In this document: positions 34,790 to 45,223 of the stretch, in pieces | Layout: the number at the start of each line of letters is the position of its first letter | How positions within the stretch are numbered: the first letter of the stretch is position 1 | Source: Balneolaceae bacterium | GTDB taxonomy: Bacteria > Bacteroidota > Rhodothermia > Balneolales > Balneolaceae | Length of the DNA: 56,294 bases | Reading direction: 5' to 3' | NCBI GenBank assembly: GCA_009711805.1 | Contig: VEMX01000028.1 | Location: 123,307 to 179,600, forward strand | Translations under genes and position numbers: made by a program | Notes under the pieces: generated by a model | The model's input: the letters and a program-made list of their open reading frames with translations, nothing else | Told to the model about the DNA's origin: nothing | Databases searched by the model: none

Positions 34790-35053
34790 ATGAGTAAAAA
34801 GAAGAGTTTAGGACATAATCCACTGGCGTACAGTACGTTTGGAGATTCGTCTTTTGATTTTATTTCAAGCTCTGAAGAAAAACGGGAAGCAAAAGAGGAA
34901 ATTAAAAAACCTCAAAAAAGTGTGGTGAGCTATTACCTGGAAGATCCTCTTGTTAGCCGAATACGAAAGAAAGCAGACGAAGAAGAAAAGTCCTATTCGG
35001 CCTATGTAAATGAGCTCTTGAAGAAGAGTATGAATGAGGAAACGGATAATTAA
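34790..35053 (+). CDS. Ribbon-helix-helix DNA-binding protein, ParA partner
   Basis: 87 residues. The C-terminal 40 residues (SVVSYYLEDPLVSRIRKKADEEEKSYSAYVNELLKKS) have the ribbon-helix-helix pattern: a short beta strand then two helices with S/A-Y-V-N at the second helix start. The N-terminal half is polar and disordered with a conserved-looking NPLAYSTFGDSSFDFI; such tails often stimulate the ParA ATPase. Probably the centromere-binding or adaptor partner of the upstream ParA. 58 bases before recC. Confidence 0.75.
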   Translation: MSKKKSLGHNPLAYSTFGDSSFDFISSSEEKREAKEEIKKPQKSVVSYYLEDPLVSRIRKKADEEEKSYSAYVNELLKKSMNEETDN

Positions 35054-35111
35054 AATTAACCCTTCAAAAGGATTCCTCATTTGTTATTATTAGCCGAACC
35101 AAAAGGCTGAT

Positions 35112-38100
35112 ATGTTTCATCACTTTAAATCTCATTCTTTATCGGATCTGGCTGATTATTTTGCAAAGCAGCTGACAACAGACCCAACCAACACCCTGGA
35201 ACCGGTATGGATTGTAGTGCAGAATAATGAAGTAAGGGAATGGCTGACGTTACAGTATGCTCAGCGAAAAGGCATAGCTGCTAATTTCAATTTTATTCTA
35301 CCCTCCGAATTTTTGTGGCTGCTTTACCGGCTCAAGAAACCTAATGTGCCTCATGAACTGCCCAGCGACCTTGAATCCATGCGTTGGACACTTCTGCATT
35401 TATTCAGGAATCAGCCGGCTCTATGGGAACAAGTGCCTTTATTGGATGATGAGAAAAAGAGCGAGCGGCAGCTGTATGAGTTTTGTGGGCAGTTGGCAGA
35501 CGTGTTTGATCTCTACCAGGTATATCGCCCGGATATGATTAGAGGATGGGCTCAGTCGAACTTAATGACCCCATCTGCAGATGAAAAGTGGCAGGCTTTA
35601 ATCTGGAATAAACTAAAGGAGTACTGGGCACAACGGTTTTCTGATGAACTGTATCCGGGGCGTTCCCAGGCATTGCAGGAGCTGTTAAGCTGGATTGAAG
35701 ATGACGAAGCATTTAAAAACTCTCTTCCCGAAGCCCTGCATGTGTTTGGGTTATCACAAAGCTCGAAACCATTCCTGGATATCATTACTTCTGTTTCGGC
35801 CAACAGCGAGGTTTTCTACTATAATTTAGTTTCTCAGGATGTTGTAAAGAATGAATTTGGAGAGCTCCTGGAAAGGTGGAATCGCTGTAAGTATAATCAA
35901 ACACAGTTATTATCGCAGCTTGCTGCCACTAAGAAACTGAAGACCATAGAACAGGATGCATTAAAAGAAACACAAGAAATGCCGTCTATTCGGTTGCACT
36001 CCTGCCATAACCGAAGACGGGAGGTGGAAGTACTTAAAGATGAAGTGCTCCGGTTTTTGGACGACTATCCTCAATTTAACTTGCAGGATGTATTGGTATT
36101 AGTACCTGATGCCGATGCTTATGCATCTACTTTGTCTACCATCTTTGGGCAATCGAAGGAAGAGCTTGCTTTACCGATAACGAACCTTAATGCCTATGCC
36201 TCGGATACTGTTGAGTATACCATTCAGCAGCTATTGGATGTATTAGGTTCAGATTTTAAAGTAACGGAAGTGTTACAATTACTGGTACTGAAGCCGGTAA
36301 AAGAAAAGTTTGGTATCACAGATTCTGAACTCGACCTTGTGGAAGAATGGATAATCAGGAATAAAATATTTTTTGGGTTGGGAGACTCCGTTCAGGATGC
36401 CTATTCCTGGAAAAAAGGAATCTCTCAATTAATCTCAGGCTTTTCAATGGAATTAGATTCACTGGAGGTATACCGGGGGCTGGTACCCGACAGGGGCGTG
36501 GGCAGTACAGATCAAATCGTACTGGCTTCCAGGCTTTCAGCGTTTGTGCATGCGCTAAAAGAGGCTCATGCCTTTACCGAAAGTCATAAACACCCGGAAG
36601 CATGGCTTGAGGTAATTCAACAGCTGATAAGGCTTTTTATCGGAGAATCAGAATCGACGGCGCGGCAATTAACTGTGCTGCATAACAAGGTTAAGAAACT
36701 TAAAACACAGCTTGCGTTAAGTGGATTTGAAGGAAAAGTATCATTTGAACTTATGAGGTCATGGTTGAGTGAGAAATTCAATTCCTTTAGTTCAAGCTCA
36801 GGTAGATTTGGCCAGGGAATTACCGTAAGTACCTATGTGCCATACCGATCTGTTCCATTCAAATTTATAGCCATGCTGGGTATGAATGAAGGGGTGTTTC
36901 CCCGCCAGGTGGTTCGTCCGTCTTTTGATTTAATTAATCAAAATCCCCAGGCAGGAGATCGTATTCTTAAAGAGGATGATGCCTGGCTTTTTGCCGAAAC
37001 TCTGCAAGCAGCAGGTTCTCATCTGCATCTAAGCTATGAGGGGAGAGACCAGAAAACGGATACCGAAAAACTTCCTTCCATATTAATTCAACAGATGCTG
37101 GATATACCGGAGCCCGAAATTAAGGTCTGTAAGCATTCGCTGCATCCTTTTAATACGTCCTATTATGATAATGGAGAAAAGTCGTATTCAGCTTATAATG
37201 CAACGGTAGCATCCCGGCTTCATGCTTCTGATAAATCAGGGCGAAGGTTCATAAATAATGAGTTCCGGATTGAAGAAGAGGAACCCGGGAGTTTGGGAAC
37301 ACATGACTTGATCCAATACTTTTGTCATCCATGTAAGTATTTTGCCGCCAATAAATTAGATATTTCATTTTTTGATGATATTCAGGAGTTGGAAGACCGG
37401 GAACCGTTTAAACTTCAGGGGCTTGACCGTTATTATATAGATCACCTTCTCTTTGAGAGTTTACAACAAAATAAAAACGAAAAGCTCATATATAATTACG
37501 CAAAATCAGCTCACCTTATACCGGAAGCTTTGGCAGGTAAAAAAGCATTCCACAAAGAAAAGGAACTGGTTGATGAACTCTGGCAGGAAGTTCAACCCTA
37601 TATAAAAGGAGAGGAGCGGGATGAGAACATTGAATGCTCGGTCAACGGAATCCATCTTTCCGGTGTCACAGGCGGTATATATGATGATACATTACTAACC
37701 ATAAAGCCTGGAAGGTGTAAGGCAGGAGCCCTTATTGAGCACTGGATTAAGCATTTATTGTTGATTGAATCGGGAGTGCAGTGCAGCCAAAGCCTGTTTG
37801 TTTCTAAAGAAAGAAAATATGGACGAAGCTTTATACAAACGCTCACTATTAAATCGGGAGATATTGATTCTACAGTCATTTCGGATTATGTAGACTGGTT
37901 TACCACTAAGAAGCCTTTAATAGATTCCTTGAATTTTTTCCCGGAAACTTCACTGGCATATGCCACTCATTTTTTAAAGCATCAGGATACAGAGGCCGCA
38001 ATGAAAAAAGCTCTCAAAGAATGGGAACCAGATAAATACAGTTATGATGCCGATGCCGAAGACTTTTACAACCAATTGGTATGGAAGGGAGAACATCCGT

Positions 38101-38177
38101 TAGCTCTGCCATCTTTCCATGAACGGGCTATTCGGTTTTGGACTCCATACCTGAATACACAGGGGGAAGGCAACTAA
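35112..38177 (+). CDS. recC: Exodeoxyribonuclease V subunit gamma
   Basis: Chi-recognition subunit of the RecBCD helicase-nuclease that processes double-strand ends for RecA. 1021 residues (E. coli 1122). It opens with LADYFAKQLTTDP and WIVVQNNEVREWLTLQYAQ, the usual RecC N-terminus, and carries TYVPYRSVPFKFIAMLGMNEGVFPRQ, a RecC hallmark. As expected, helicase motifs are degenerate. First gene of recC-recB-recD; its TAA overlaps the recB ATG by one base. Confidence 0.93.
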   Translation: MFHHFKSHSLSDLADYFAKQLTTDPTNTLEPVWIVVQNNEVREWLTLQYAQRKGIAANFNFILPSEFLWLLYRLKKPNVPHELPSDLESMRWTLLHLFRNQPALWEQVPLLDDEKKSERQLYEFCGQLADVFDLYQVYRPDMIRGWAQSNLMTPSADEKWQALIWNKLKEYWAQRFSDELYPGRSQALQELLSWIEDDEAFKNSLPEALHVFGLSQSSKPFLDIITSVSANSEVFYYNLVSQDVVKNEFGELLERWNRCKYNQTQLLSQLAATKKLKTIEQDALKETQEMPSIRLHSCHNRRREVEVLKDEVLRFLDDYPQFNLQDVLVLVPDADAYASTLSTIFGQSKEELALPITNLNAYASDTVEYTIQQLLDVLGSDFKVTEVLQLLVLKPVKEKFGITDSELDLVEEWIIRNKIFFGLGDSVQDAYSWKKGISQLISGFSMELDSLEVYRGLVPDRGVGSTDQIVLASRLSAFVHALKEAHAFTESHKHPEAWLEVIQQLIRLFIGESESTARQLTVLHNKVKKLKTQLALSGFEGKVSFELMRSWLSEKFNSFSSSSGRFGQGITVSTYVPYRSVPFKFIAMLGMNEGVFPRQVVRPSFDLINQNPQAGDRILKEDDAWLFAETLQAAGSHLHLSYEGRDQKTDTEKLPSILIQQMLDIPEPEIKVCKHSLHPFNTSYYDNGEKSYSAYNATVASRLHASDKSGRRFINNEFRIEEEEPGSLGTHDLIQYFCHPCKYFAANKLDISFFDDIQELEDREPFKLQGLDRYYIDHLLFESLQQNKNEKLIYNYAKSAHLIPEALAGKKAFHKEKELVDELWQEVQPYIKGEERDENIECSVNGIHLSGVTGGIYDDTLLTIKPGRCKAGALIEHWIKHLLLIESGVQCSQSLFVSKERKYGRSFIQTLTIKSGDIDSTVISDYVDWFTTKKPLIDSLNFFPETSLAYATHFLKHQDTEAAMKKALKEWEPDKYSYDADAEDFYNQLVWKGEHPLALPSFHERAIRFWTPYLNTQGEGN

Positions 38178-41100
38178 TGGTAAAACCTTTAAGTGTATTT
38201 GAGGCCCCTCTGCAGGGTATCAGTGTAGTGGAAGCAAGTGCCGGTACCGGCAAAACATACAATATTACCTCATTATACGTCCGGGCCATCATAGAAAAGA
38301 GCCTGATTCCGGCCGATATACTTGTACTTACCTATACTGAAGCAGCTACTGCTGAGCTTAAATTCCGGTTGCGAAGGCGGCTTCGGGAAGCATATATAGC
38401 CCTGACAGAGGGATATGAAGGGAGTGATGCTTTTCTGAATACATTGTTGCAACAGAACTATATAAACCCGGACATAAAACTTAGAAATGCCATCATTCAC
38501 TTTGATGAAGCTGCTGTGTTTACAATCCATGGTTTTTGTAACCGGTTATTGAACGAAAACAACCTTCAGTTCCGGGTGCCTGCTAATTTCGAAGTGGTGA
38601 AAGATGAGTCTGACCTTATACAGGAATGCGTGGATGAGTATTGGAGGAATTATATACGATCAGCTAAAACAGATCCATACCGGGCTTTAATCTACGAGTT
38701 TTTGGTTGACGAAGGATTTAGCCCGGATGAACTGCAGGGTATCATCTATGAGATTATCAGCAGACCTTATGCAAACTTAGAACCGCCGGCTAAGGAATTA
38801 AATATGAGGCGTATCTATAATCTTGCGGATGAGTTGTTCAATAAGTTCAAAGAGGTATCTTATTATTGGAAGGAAGAAGGGGAAATATTAGAGCAAATTT
38901 TTCGGGGAGATGAGCTTAAAAGAAATATCTACCAGAAAAAGGTAGAAGACCAGTATTGGGCATTGTTGATGGATTGGTTAAAACAGGAACAGCCGTCGGT
39001 ACATCATTTTGAGAAGCTCGGCCAATTTGGGTTAAAAATAAGCCGGTCCGGAAAAAAGGGTACGAATATACCGGAACTAAAACTATGCCGGGCTATTGAT
39101 CAGTTTATAGGTATTGCCGAACAGCTAAAGCGGCTAAAGGCAGCATTTATTTTTGAGGCCATAAATGAAGTGAAGGAGCAATTAGATCAGATTAAATCAT
39201 CCCGCAACCTGCTTTCCTACAATGATTTTCTTAGCAGGGTAAACGATGCCCTTGTTCAAAGCAGTTCAGGAGATCTGCCCCGGAAACTAAGTAACAAATA
39301 CCCGGTAGCCCTGGTGGATGAATTTCAGGATACAGATCCCGTACAGTACAGCATTTTCAGGTGTATCTATGGTCAGCGGGAGCAGGCAGCTCTTTTTATG
39401 ATTGGGGACCCCAAACAGGCGATATATGGTTTCAGGGGGGCTGACATCCATACCTATTTTAAGGCCAGGAAAGATGCTCATGCTTCTCAGATATACTCCC
39501 TGAGTGCGAATTATCGCTCTTCTAAACAAATGATTGAAGCTGTAAATGAAATATTTGGGCATGCACCGTCTTCTTTTCTGCTGGAAAATTTTGAATTTAA
39601 TCCAGCTCAATTTCCCCAAAGTAAATCATCAGAGCCTGCACTAAGTGTGAATGGCACAACCGTAGATAAGCCCATGCGATTGATCTCGGTTCCCGGCGAA
39701 GATCATTGGAATAAACCCGATTATACCCAGGCCGTAATTGAATCCGTAGTTTCAGAAGTATTGAAGATACTAAATGAGCCTGTGCGTATTGGAGACGATG
39801 AAGTGAAGGAAGAAGATATTGCCATTTTGGTGAGAAAGACTGCCCAGGGAGAACTCATACAGGATAAACTAAGAGAGCATGGATTAAAGAGTGTCCTCAA
39901 ATCTAAAACCAGTGTTTTTAAAAGCCGGGAAGCCGATGAATTATTTCTCCTGTTAAAATCCATACAGCATATATCATATGAACCGGGCATACGGGCTGCT
40001 CTGGCTACCGACCTGGTGGGATATAATGCACACGAGATTCAAGAGTTACTGGAGGATGAACAACAGTGGGCAGAGGTCTATCATAATTTCATGGAGTTTA
40101 AACAGCTTTGGGAAGACAATGGAGTAGAGGCAGCTATAGAAGCCATATTTTCCGCCTTTAACACCCACATCCGGTTGGCTGAAGAAGCCGATGCAGAAAG
40201 ACGCATCACCAATGTGCGGCATATTTCAGACTTGTTGGCTACAGCTGAAAGCAGGCAACAAATATATGGCAAAAACTTACTTAAATGGTTGTACCGAAAG
40301 ATAAAAGGAAATTATAAAGAGACTGAAGAAGAAGAGCTGAAGCTCGAAAGCGACGAAAACCTTATCCAGATATCTACTATTCATGCAAGCAAAGGGTTAG
40401 AATATCCCATTGTGTTTTGTCCGTTTTTATGGGATGCTCCCACACAAAAAGATCGGAACCGGGTGCTCCGTTTTAGCAAAAATGAACAGGTGTATCTCGA
40501 CTTTAATGTAGGCATCAAGGACGATCGGCGGCTAAATCACACCTATTTAGACTATAAAGAAGAGTTGGCCGAGAGTATTCGTTTATCGTATGTAGCATTA
40601 ACCCGGGCCGCGTACGGCTGCTATATTCACTTCCCCGATGCAAAAGAAATAGAGCGTTCGCCTGTTGCAGGTATACTGGAAGGAGGTAAGCAAACGAATA
40701 AACAGATCCGGACAAAGGTTCTGAAAGAGGATAATGAAGCGGCATTTTCGTATGAACAGCTCCTGAAGCAATTAAAACAATTCAAATTTGTGGAAGTCCG
40801 GGAGCCAGACTATCACATAGAAGAATATATGGCTACGGAACAGGATACGAGGGGAGCGAAATTAATACCTGCTATTTCCAAAAGGAAAAACCTCGATCAA
40901 GTTCCAAGATTACTAAGCTATTCAGCATTGAGCAGAAACCGGCAAAATCAGGATGATGACGGGCATGATTATGATGAAACCATAGACCCATTGCCTTCTA
41001 AACAATTGCTTGACCAACGTTCTCGGTTTACATTTCCCAAAGGAGCCAAAGCAGGTACATTTTTGCATCAATTGTTTGAAGATGTGGATTTTTCTGATCC

Positions 41101-41722
41101 TGATGAACTGGAGAATCTTGTGGAAAATGAATTGGAAGCCCATGGCTTTGATATGGAATGGAAACCTATAGTGTCCGAATGGATGGATGAATCTTTACAC
41201 CATCCGCTGAATGAGAAGGGGCTGAAACTGGCCAATCTGAAGGAACATCAGCTTTTAAAAGAAATGGAATTTCATTTTCCCGTTCACGAACTAAAGAGCG
41301 ATAAACTATGGGCATTGTTAAGGGAAAAGCCCCCTTCAGCAAACCACAGGGAGGCTATATCCGGGTATATGAAAGGCTTTATCGATTTAACTTTTAAGGC
41401 AGATGGCAAATTTTATATCCTGGATTATAAATCGAATTATTTGGGAGATGCTCCGGAAGATTACAGCAAGCATGTGCTTAAAGAAGAAATGATGCACTCT
41501 GCTTACAATTTACAATATCATATTTATACAGCTGCTTTGCATCGCTTTTTAACGGTCCACCAGCCTTCCTATAACTATGGGGAGCATTTTGGGGGAGTGT
41601 TTTATCTTTACCTGAGGGGAATCGAAAAGAATAAACCAGGCAGCGGTGTTTATTTTGACAAGCCGTCTCTGTCTGTCATTCGGCAGTTTAATAAGGTGTT
41701 TGAGCAGGAGGGGACGGTATGA
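38177..41722 (+). CDS. recB: Exodeoxyribonuclease V subunit beta (helicase-nuclease)
   Basis: 3'-5' helicase and the nuclease of RecBCD. 1181 residues from ATG 38177 (the frame is open to 38138, but that overlaps recC). Walker A EASAGTGKT at residues 19-27, motif II VALVDEFQDTDP, motif III GDPKQAIYGFRGADI, motif V/VI IHASKGLEYPIV and SYVALTRAAYG. The C-terminal RecB-family nuclease has GYMKGFIDLTFK and YILDYKSN, with the Asp and D-x-K metal ligands. Its TGA overlaps the recD ATG. Confidence 0.95.
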   Translation: MVKPLSVFEAPLQGISVVEASAGTGKTYNITSLYVRAIIEKSLIPADILVLTYTEAATAELKFRLRRRLREAYIALTEGYEGSDAFLNTLLQQNYINPDIKLRNAIIHFDEAAVFTIHGFCNRLLNENNLQFRVPANFEVVKDESDLIQECVDEYWRNYIRSAKTDPYRALIYEFLVDEGFSPDELQGIIYEIISRPYANLEPPAKELNMRRIYNLADELFNKFKEVSYYWKEEGEILEQIFRGDELKRNIYQKKVEDQYWALLMDWLKQEQPSVHHFEKLGQFGLKISRSGKKGTNIPELKLCRAIDQFIGIAEQLKRLKAAFIFEAINEVKEQLDQIKSSRNLLSYNDFLSRVNDALVQSSSGDLPRKLSNKYPVALVDEFQDTDPVQYSIFRCIYGQREQAALFMIGDPKQAIYGFRGADIHTYFKARKDAHASQIYSLSANYRSSKQMIEAVNEIFGHAPSSFLLENFEFNPAQFPQSKSSEPALSVNGTTVDKPMRLISVPGEDHWNKPDYTQAVIESVVSEVLKILNEPVRIGDDEVKEEDIAILVRKTAQGELIQDKLREHGLKSVLKSKTSVFKSREADELFLLLKSIQHISYEPGIRAALATDLVGYNAHEIQELLEDEQQWAEVYHNFMEFKQLWEDNGVEAAIEAIFSAFNTHIRLAEEADAERRITNVRHISDLLATAESRQQIYGKNLLKWLYRKIKGNYKETEEEELKLESDENLIQISTIHASKGLEYPIVFCPFLWDAPTQKDRNRVLRFSKNEQVYLDFNVGIKDDRRLNHTYLDYKEELAESIRLSYVALTRAAYGCYIHFPDAKEIERSPVAGILEGGKQTNKQIRTKVLKEDNEAAFSYEQLLKQLKQFKFVEVREPDYHIEEYMATEQDTRGAKLIPAISKRKNLDQVPRLLSYSALSRNRQNQDDDGHDYDETIDPLPSKQLLDQRSRFTFPKGAKAGTFLHQLFEDVDFSDPDELENLVENELEAHGFDMEWKPIVSEWMDESLHHPLNEKGLKLANLKEHQLLKEMEFHFPVHELKSDKLWALLREKPPSANHREAISGYMKGFIDLTFKADGKFYILDYKSNYLGDAPEDYSKHVLKEEMMHSAYNLQYHIYTAALHRFLTVHQPSYNYGEHFGGVFYLYLRGIEKNKPGSGVYFDKPSLSVIRQFNKVFEQEGTV

Positions 41723-43521
41723 TTGCTATGCCCGTTTTTTTAGATGAGCTATTGCACCAGGAATTGATTTCAGAAGTGGAAATCGAATACGGCCGTTTTT
41801 TGTATTCATTGGAGGGGGAGCTGGACCCTGTGGTTCTTGTAGCGGGCATCGCTACTTTAAATGCTCAACTTAACGGTCATATTTGTTTGGATGTAGCACG
41901 GTCTTTTGAAAAAGGATTGTTGGCATCAACAGCACTACATGATGATTGTGGTATTCCCCAAAATGTAGATGAAATTATCGCCAGACTTGCTGAGAGTAAA
42001 TTGGTTGGGGAGGCCGGAGATACCAAACCTCTTATTCTGGAGCAAGGCAGATTGTATCTCCAGAAACTGTGGAGATATGAATATGAACTTGCTCAATGGT
42101 TGAATGCTAAATCAAGGGTTATTCACTCCATCTCAGACGCTGAAAAAGCGATTATACAATCTTTCCTGGAAAACAAAACTCTTTTTGATCCCATTAATTG
42201 GCAATCGGTAGCCCTGACTTTGTCTTTTATGCGGGATCTGTTATTTATTTCAGGGGGGCCCGGAACCGGTAAAACCCATGCGGTTCTTAACATAATTACA
42301 GCTTTGAAAACGGCAAAAGGAGGCGAGGATTATCGAATAGCCATGGCTGCTCCTACCGGCAAAGCTTCCAGAAGGCTTTCAGATTCTATCCAAAAAGGGA
42401 AAAACCCCATTACAAGCCAAGTAGACATCCCTGAAGAGGCCGTTACAGTTCATAAGTTGTTGGGCTCCGACTACCAGGGTTCAACATTTAAGTATGGAGA
42501 ACATAATAAGCTTCCATATGACTTGATTATTGTGGATGAAGCATCCATGCTTGATATTCATATGTGGATGAGGTTAGTCCGGGCCATAGCCGAATCAGCC
42601 AAACTCGTTATTCTGGGTGATAAAGACCAGTTGGCTTCTGTTGAGGCAGGTTCAATTTTGGGGGATGTATGCATGGGAGAGAATTCTTTTTCTGTAGAGG
42701 CAGCCCGGTGTTTACTGGAAGTTTTGGGAATGGAGGCACCGGTAAATGAAAATCTGCCAGTCATAAATGATAACATGGTGTTTTTAACCAAAAGTTATCG
42801 CTTTGATCACACAAGTGGGATTAAGCGATTGGCCAAAGCTATCAATGGATCAAATGCAGCGGGAGCTATTGAGCTGTTAAAAAGTGAATCTTATGCAGAT
42901 TTAAAGCTGCTTTCGGTCTCAACTCAGAATATCCAGTCCGTCATTGATGAGTATGTACTGCACCATTATGAACAATATTCTTCCCACAATGATGCATTAG
43001 GTTCCAGTAATGGCAAAAAAATATTATGTGCGTTAAGAGCAGGGCCCTTTGGAGTAGAGCGTATTAATGCTTTAGGAGAGAAGAAAATAAAGAAAAGGGA
43101 GGGAATAACAGCCGGACAGGAATGGTACCCCGAGCGGATTGTCATGTCAAAACGGAATAATCCGATTGTTAAAATTCGAAATGGAGAAATTGGGATTAGC
43201 AAGAATGATGGTGAAGAGTACCGTATCTATTTTGAAGGGGAAAGCAAGGTACCGGTTTCTGCCAGCAGATTGAGCGAATATGAACCTGCTTATGCTTTAA
43301 CAATCCATAAGAGCCAGGGCTCCGAATTTGATGATATAGCCATTGTGCTTCCAAATCGCATAAATCCATTGCTTTCAAAAGAACTGTTGTATACAGCCGT
43401 TACAAGAGCTCGCCATTCTGTTCTTGTAATAGGAGATGAAGAGGTAATAAAATCAACTATTGAAGCGTCAGTATATCGTAACAGTGGTTTAAAACAAAGG
43501 ATTTGGGAACAAATGCTGTAA
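41719..43521 (+). CDS. recD: Exodeoxyribonuclease V subunit alpha (5'-3' helicase)
   Basis: 5'-3' helicase of RecBCD; 600 residues (E. coli 608). N-terminal RecD domain, then Walker A SGGPGTGKTHAVLN near residue 177, Walker B LIIVDEASMLDI, motif III ILGDKDQLASVEAGS, and C-terminal TIHKSQGSEFDDI and YTAVTRARHSVL. ATGA overlap with recB. Followed by strong hairpins that end the operon. Confidence 0.95.
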   Translation: MIAMPVFLDELLHQELISEVEIEYGRFLYSLEGELDPVVLVAGIATLNAQLNGHICLDVARSFEKGLLASTALHDDCGIPQNVDEIIARLAESKLVGEAGDTKPLILEQGRLYLQKLWRYEYELAQWLNAKSRVIHSISDAEKAIIQSFLENKTLFDPINWQSVALTLSFMRDLLFISGGPGTGKTHAVLNIITALKTAKGGEDYRIAMAAPTGKASRRLSDSIQKGKNPITSQVDIPEEAVTVHKLLGSDYQGSTFKYGEHNKLPYDLIIVDEASMLDIHMWMRLVRAIAESAKLVILGDKDQLASVEAGSILGDVCMGENSFSVEAARCLLEVLGMEAPVNENLPVINDNMVFLTKSYRFDHTSGIKRLAKAINGSNAAGAIELLKSESYADLKLLSVSTQNIQSVIDEYVLHHYEQYSSHNDALGSSNGKKILCALRAGPFGVERINALGEKKIKKREGITAGQEWYPERIVMSKRNNPIVKIRNGEIGISKNDGEEYRIYFEGESKVPVSASRLSEYEPAYALTIHKSQGSEFDDIAIVLPNRINPLLSKELLYTAVTRARHSVLVIGDEEVIKSTIEASVYRNSGLKQRIWEQML

Positions 43522-43865
43522 AAAGCTCTTCTAATTTTTAAAAAAGATAAATTTTAGATAAACTTGAGTATTAAACGCAAAAAAGTCACAGCATTTAATG
43601 CTGCGACTTGGATAACTATTTTTTCGTACCCCGAAAAAGCCAACGTAAATATGGAGGGACGGTTGATAGCCGTTCCTCTTTCTTTTTTTTCTCTTATCTA
43701 AGTTGGCTATTTTTTTCTGCAATTCCTCTTAAAAATCATTAATAAGTATTAGAAGATTTTAAAGAAGGCTTTATTTGGTTTAAAACCGGATCTCTTATCT
43801 GATTGTTTGGAACATAAAATCATTTCGACTTTATAAATGGGCGAATTCCAAACAAAAAAAGAATT
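43522..43865. other. Intergenic region between recD and a lipoprotein gene
   Basis: Holds the terminators described at 43583-43640 and, beyond them, about 220 A/T-rich bases that should contain the promoter of the next gene. No further coding potential seen. Confidence 0.5.
43583..43640 (+). terminator. Terminator hairpins after recBCD
   Basis: AAGTCACAGCATT (43583-43595) pairs with AATGCTGCGACTT (43597-43609) apart from one A/C mismatch. A T6 run follows at about 43618-43624, and a second short stem TTTTTCG/CGAAAAA overlaps it (to 43637). Confidence 0.7.
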
Positions 43866-45170
43866 ATGAGATTTACGAACGGTTTAAAACTTTCGATACT
43901 TACAGTAATGATTGCCGCACTGGGCTTCGCATGTTCAGATAACGGCAGCCAAACAGATTCACAACTAACAGTAAACGGAAGAGTTGACGGTGCCGATGGC
44001 GCCCAAAAGGCCAAGGTTGCTAATACGGAAAGTACAATTGTAACTGCCGCGCGAGTTACCTCCAGTGGTTCTTTCGAGACTATTGAAGGAACACAAACAG
44101 AGACAGATGCTTCAGGTAATTTTCAACTTCATGTTGATGCTGAAGCGGCTCAGCATATAGCAATCGTAGCTGAAAACGAAGGGCAGCAATGGAGAGGTTA
44201 TATTACTTCTGAAGTAAGTAATGGCCAATTTGTTACCATCAAACCTATCGATTCTGAATCTACAGCTGAGACTAAGGTCTTTGCAGAGGTAGTGGCTTCA
44301 GGAAGTGCAGATATTGTTCAAAAATCTGATATAGAAGCAATTGTTAGCAGTAATTCCTCAGCAAGTATTATGTCTTCCAGCTCTGCGGTTTCAACAATAG
44401 CAGCAGGTTTAGAGACCGCAGCAGAAGCCCGGGTTGAGTACTATAATGAAAAGATGGATAGTGAAGCACAATCTTCGCTTGAACAAACATACGACTTGTT
44501 GGTTGATGCTCAGCTTCAACTCGAGTCTGAACTTGAATCCTCAACAACTGTAGAACAGGAAGAAGCTTCCTACGAAGTATTCTTCGAGTCTACTATAAAT
44601 GCTTTTATGTCGGCTGGTTTAAATGAAGAACAGACCGCAGAGGTTGTTGAAATGTGGGGACGCATCTATACCAATAGTGTTATTTCTGCTTCTACAGAGA
44701 TAGAAAATGATGCAAGAGCTAATGCAAGCATAATAGCATCATTGGCCATTGATAATGCAGTGCAAACTGAAGCTAAAGCTGCTGGAATGTCTGACAGTTC
44801 AATTCAGGCAATAATTGATGCAGGTGCTCAACTTAAATCTGATATAAAGGCCAGTGCAGGAGTAGAATCTAATATAGAGGCCGCTTTTAAAGCATATCAT
44901 GACGAAGTGCGAGCAACTATGGAAAATGATAGTTCAATGAGCGCAACATTGGTAGTAAATGTAGACACCGCTATCAATGCTTCAGGAGGATTCAAGTCGA
45001 TATTTGAAACCTCGATTTCAGGAGTATTTAAATCGGATGTAGTTGTAGATATTTACTCCAATTTCTTTGCGAACATTAAATCAAAAGTGGAAAGTGAAGC
45101 CTCTGATATGAGTCAGGCTAAAGTTGAATCAGTGTCTAAATTATTCATACTTATTAATCTTGCTTCCTAA
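43866..45170 (+). CDS. Lipoprotein, Ala/Ser-rich with N-terminal Ig-like domain
   Basis: 434 residues. Signal peptide LSILTVMIAALGFAC with the lipobox cysteine at about residue 23. Residues 30-140 look like a carboxypeptidase-regulatory-type beta sandwich (VNGRVDGADGAQKAKV, TETDASGNFQLHVDAEA). The rest is Ala/Ser/Glu-rich predicted helix without cysteine (SSAVSTIAAGLETAAEARVEY, SSLEQTYDLLVDAQLQLESEL). Likely surface or periplasmic; function unknown. Own promoter region upstream and a strong terminator downstream, so a single-gene unit. Confidence 0.75.
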   Translation: MRFTNGLKLSILTVMIAALGFACSDNGSQTDSQLTVNGRVDGADGAQKAKVANTESTIVTAARVTSSGSFETIEGTQTETDASGNFQLHVDAEAAQHIAIVAENEGQQWRGYITSEVSNGQFVTIKPIDSESTAETKVFAEVVASGSADIVQKSDIEAIVSSNSSASIMSSSSAVSTIAAGLETAAEARVEYYNEKMDSEAQSSLEQTYDLLVDAQLQLESELESSTTVEQEEASYEVFFESTINAFMSAGLNEEQTAEVVEMWGRIYTNSVISASTEIENDARANASIIASLAIDNAVQTEAKAAGMSDSSIQAIIDAGAQLKSDIKASAGVESNIEAAFKAYHDEVRATMENDSSMSATLVVNVDTAINASGGFKSIFETSISGVFKSDVVVDIYSNFFANIKSKVESEASDMSQAKVESVSKLFILINLAS

Positions 45171-45188
45171 ATACAAAGACAATTCATA

Positions 45189-45223
45189 AAAAAAGCCCGG
45201 ATCTTAAGATCCGGGCTTTTTTA
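45189..45223 (+). terminator. Strong intrinsic terminator
   Basis: AAGCCCGGATCTT/AAGATCCGGGCTT is a perfect palindrome with an A-run before and a T-run after, so it can work in both directions. Confidence 0.93.
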
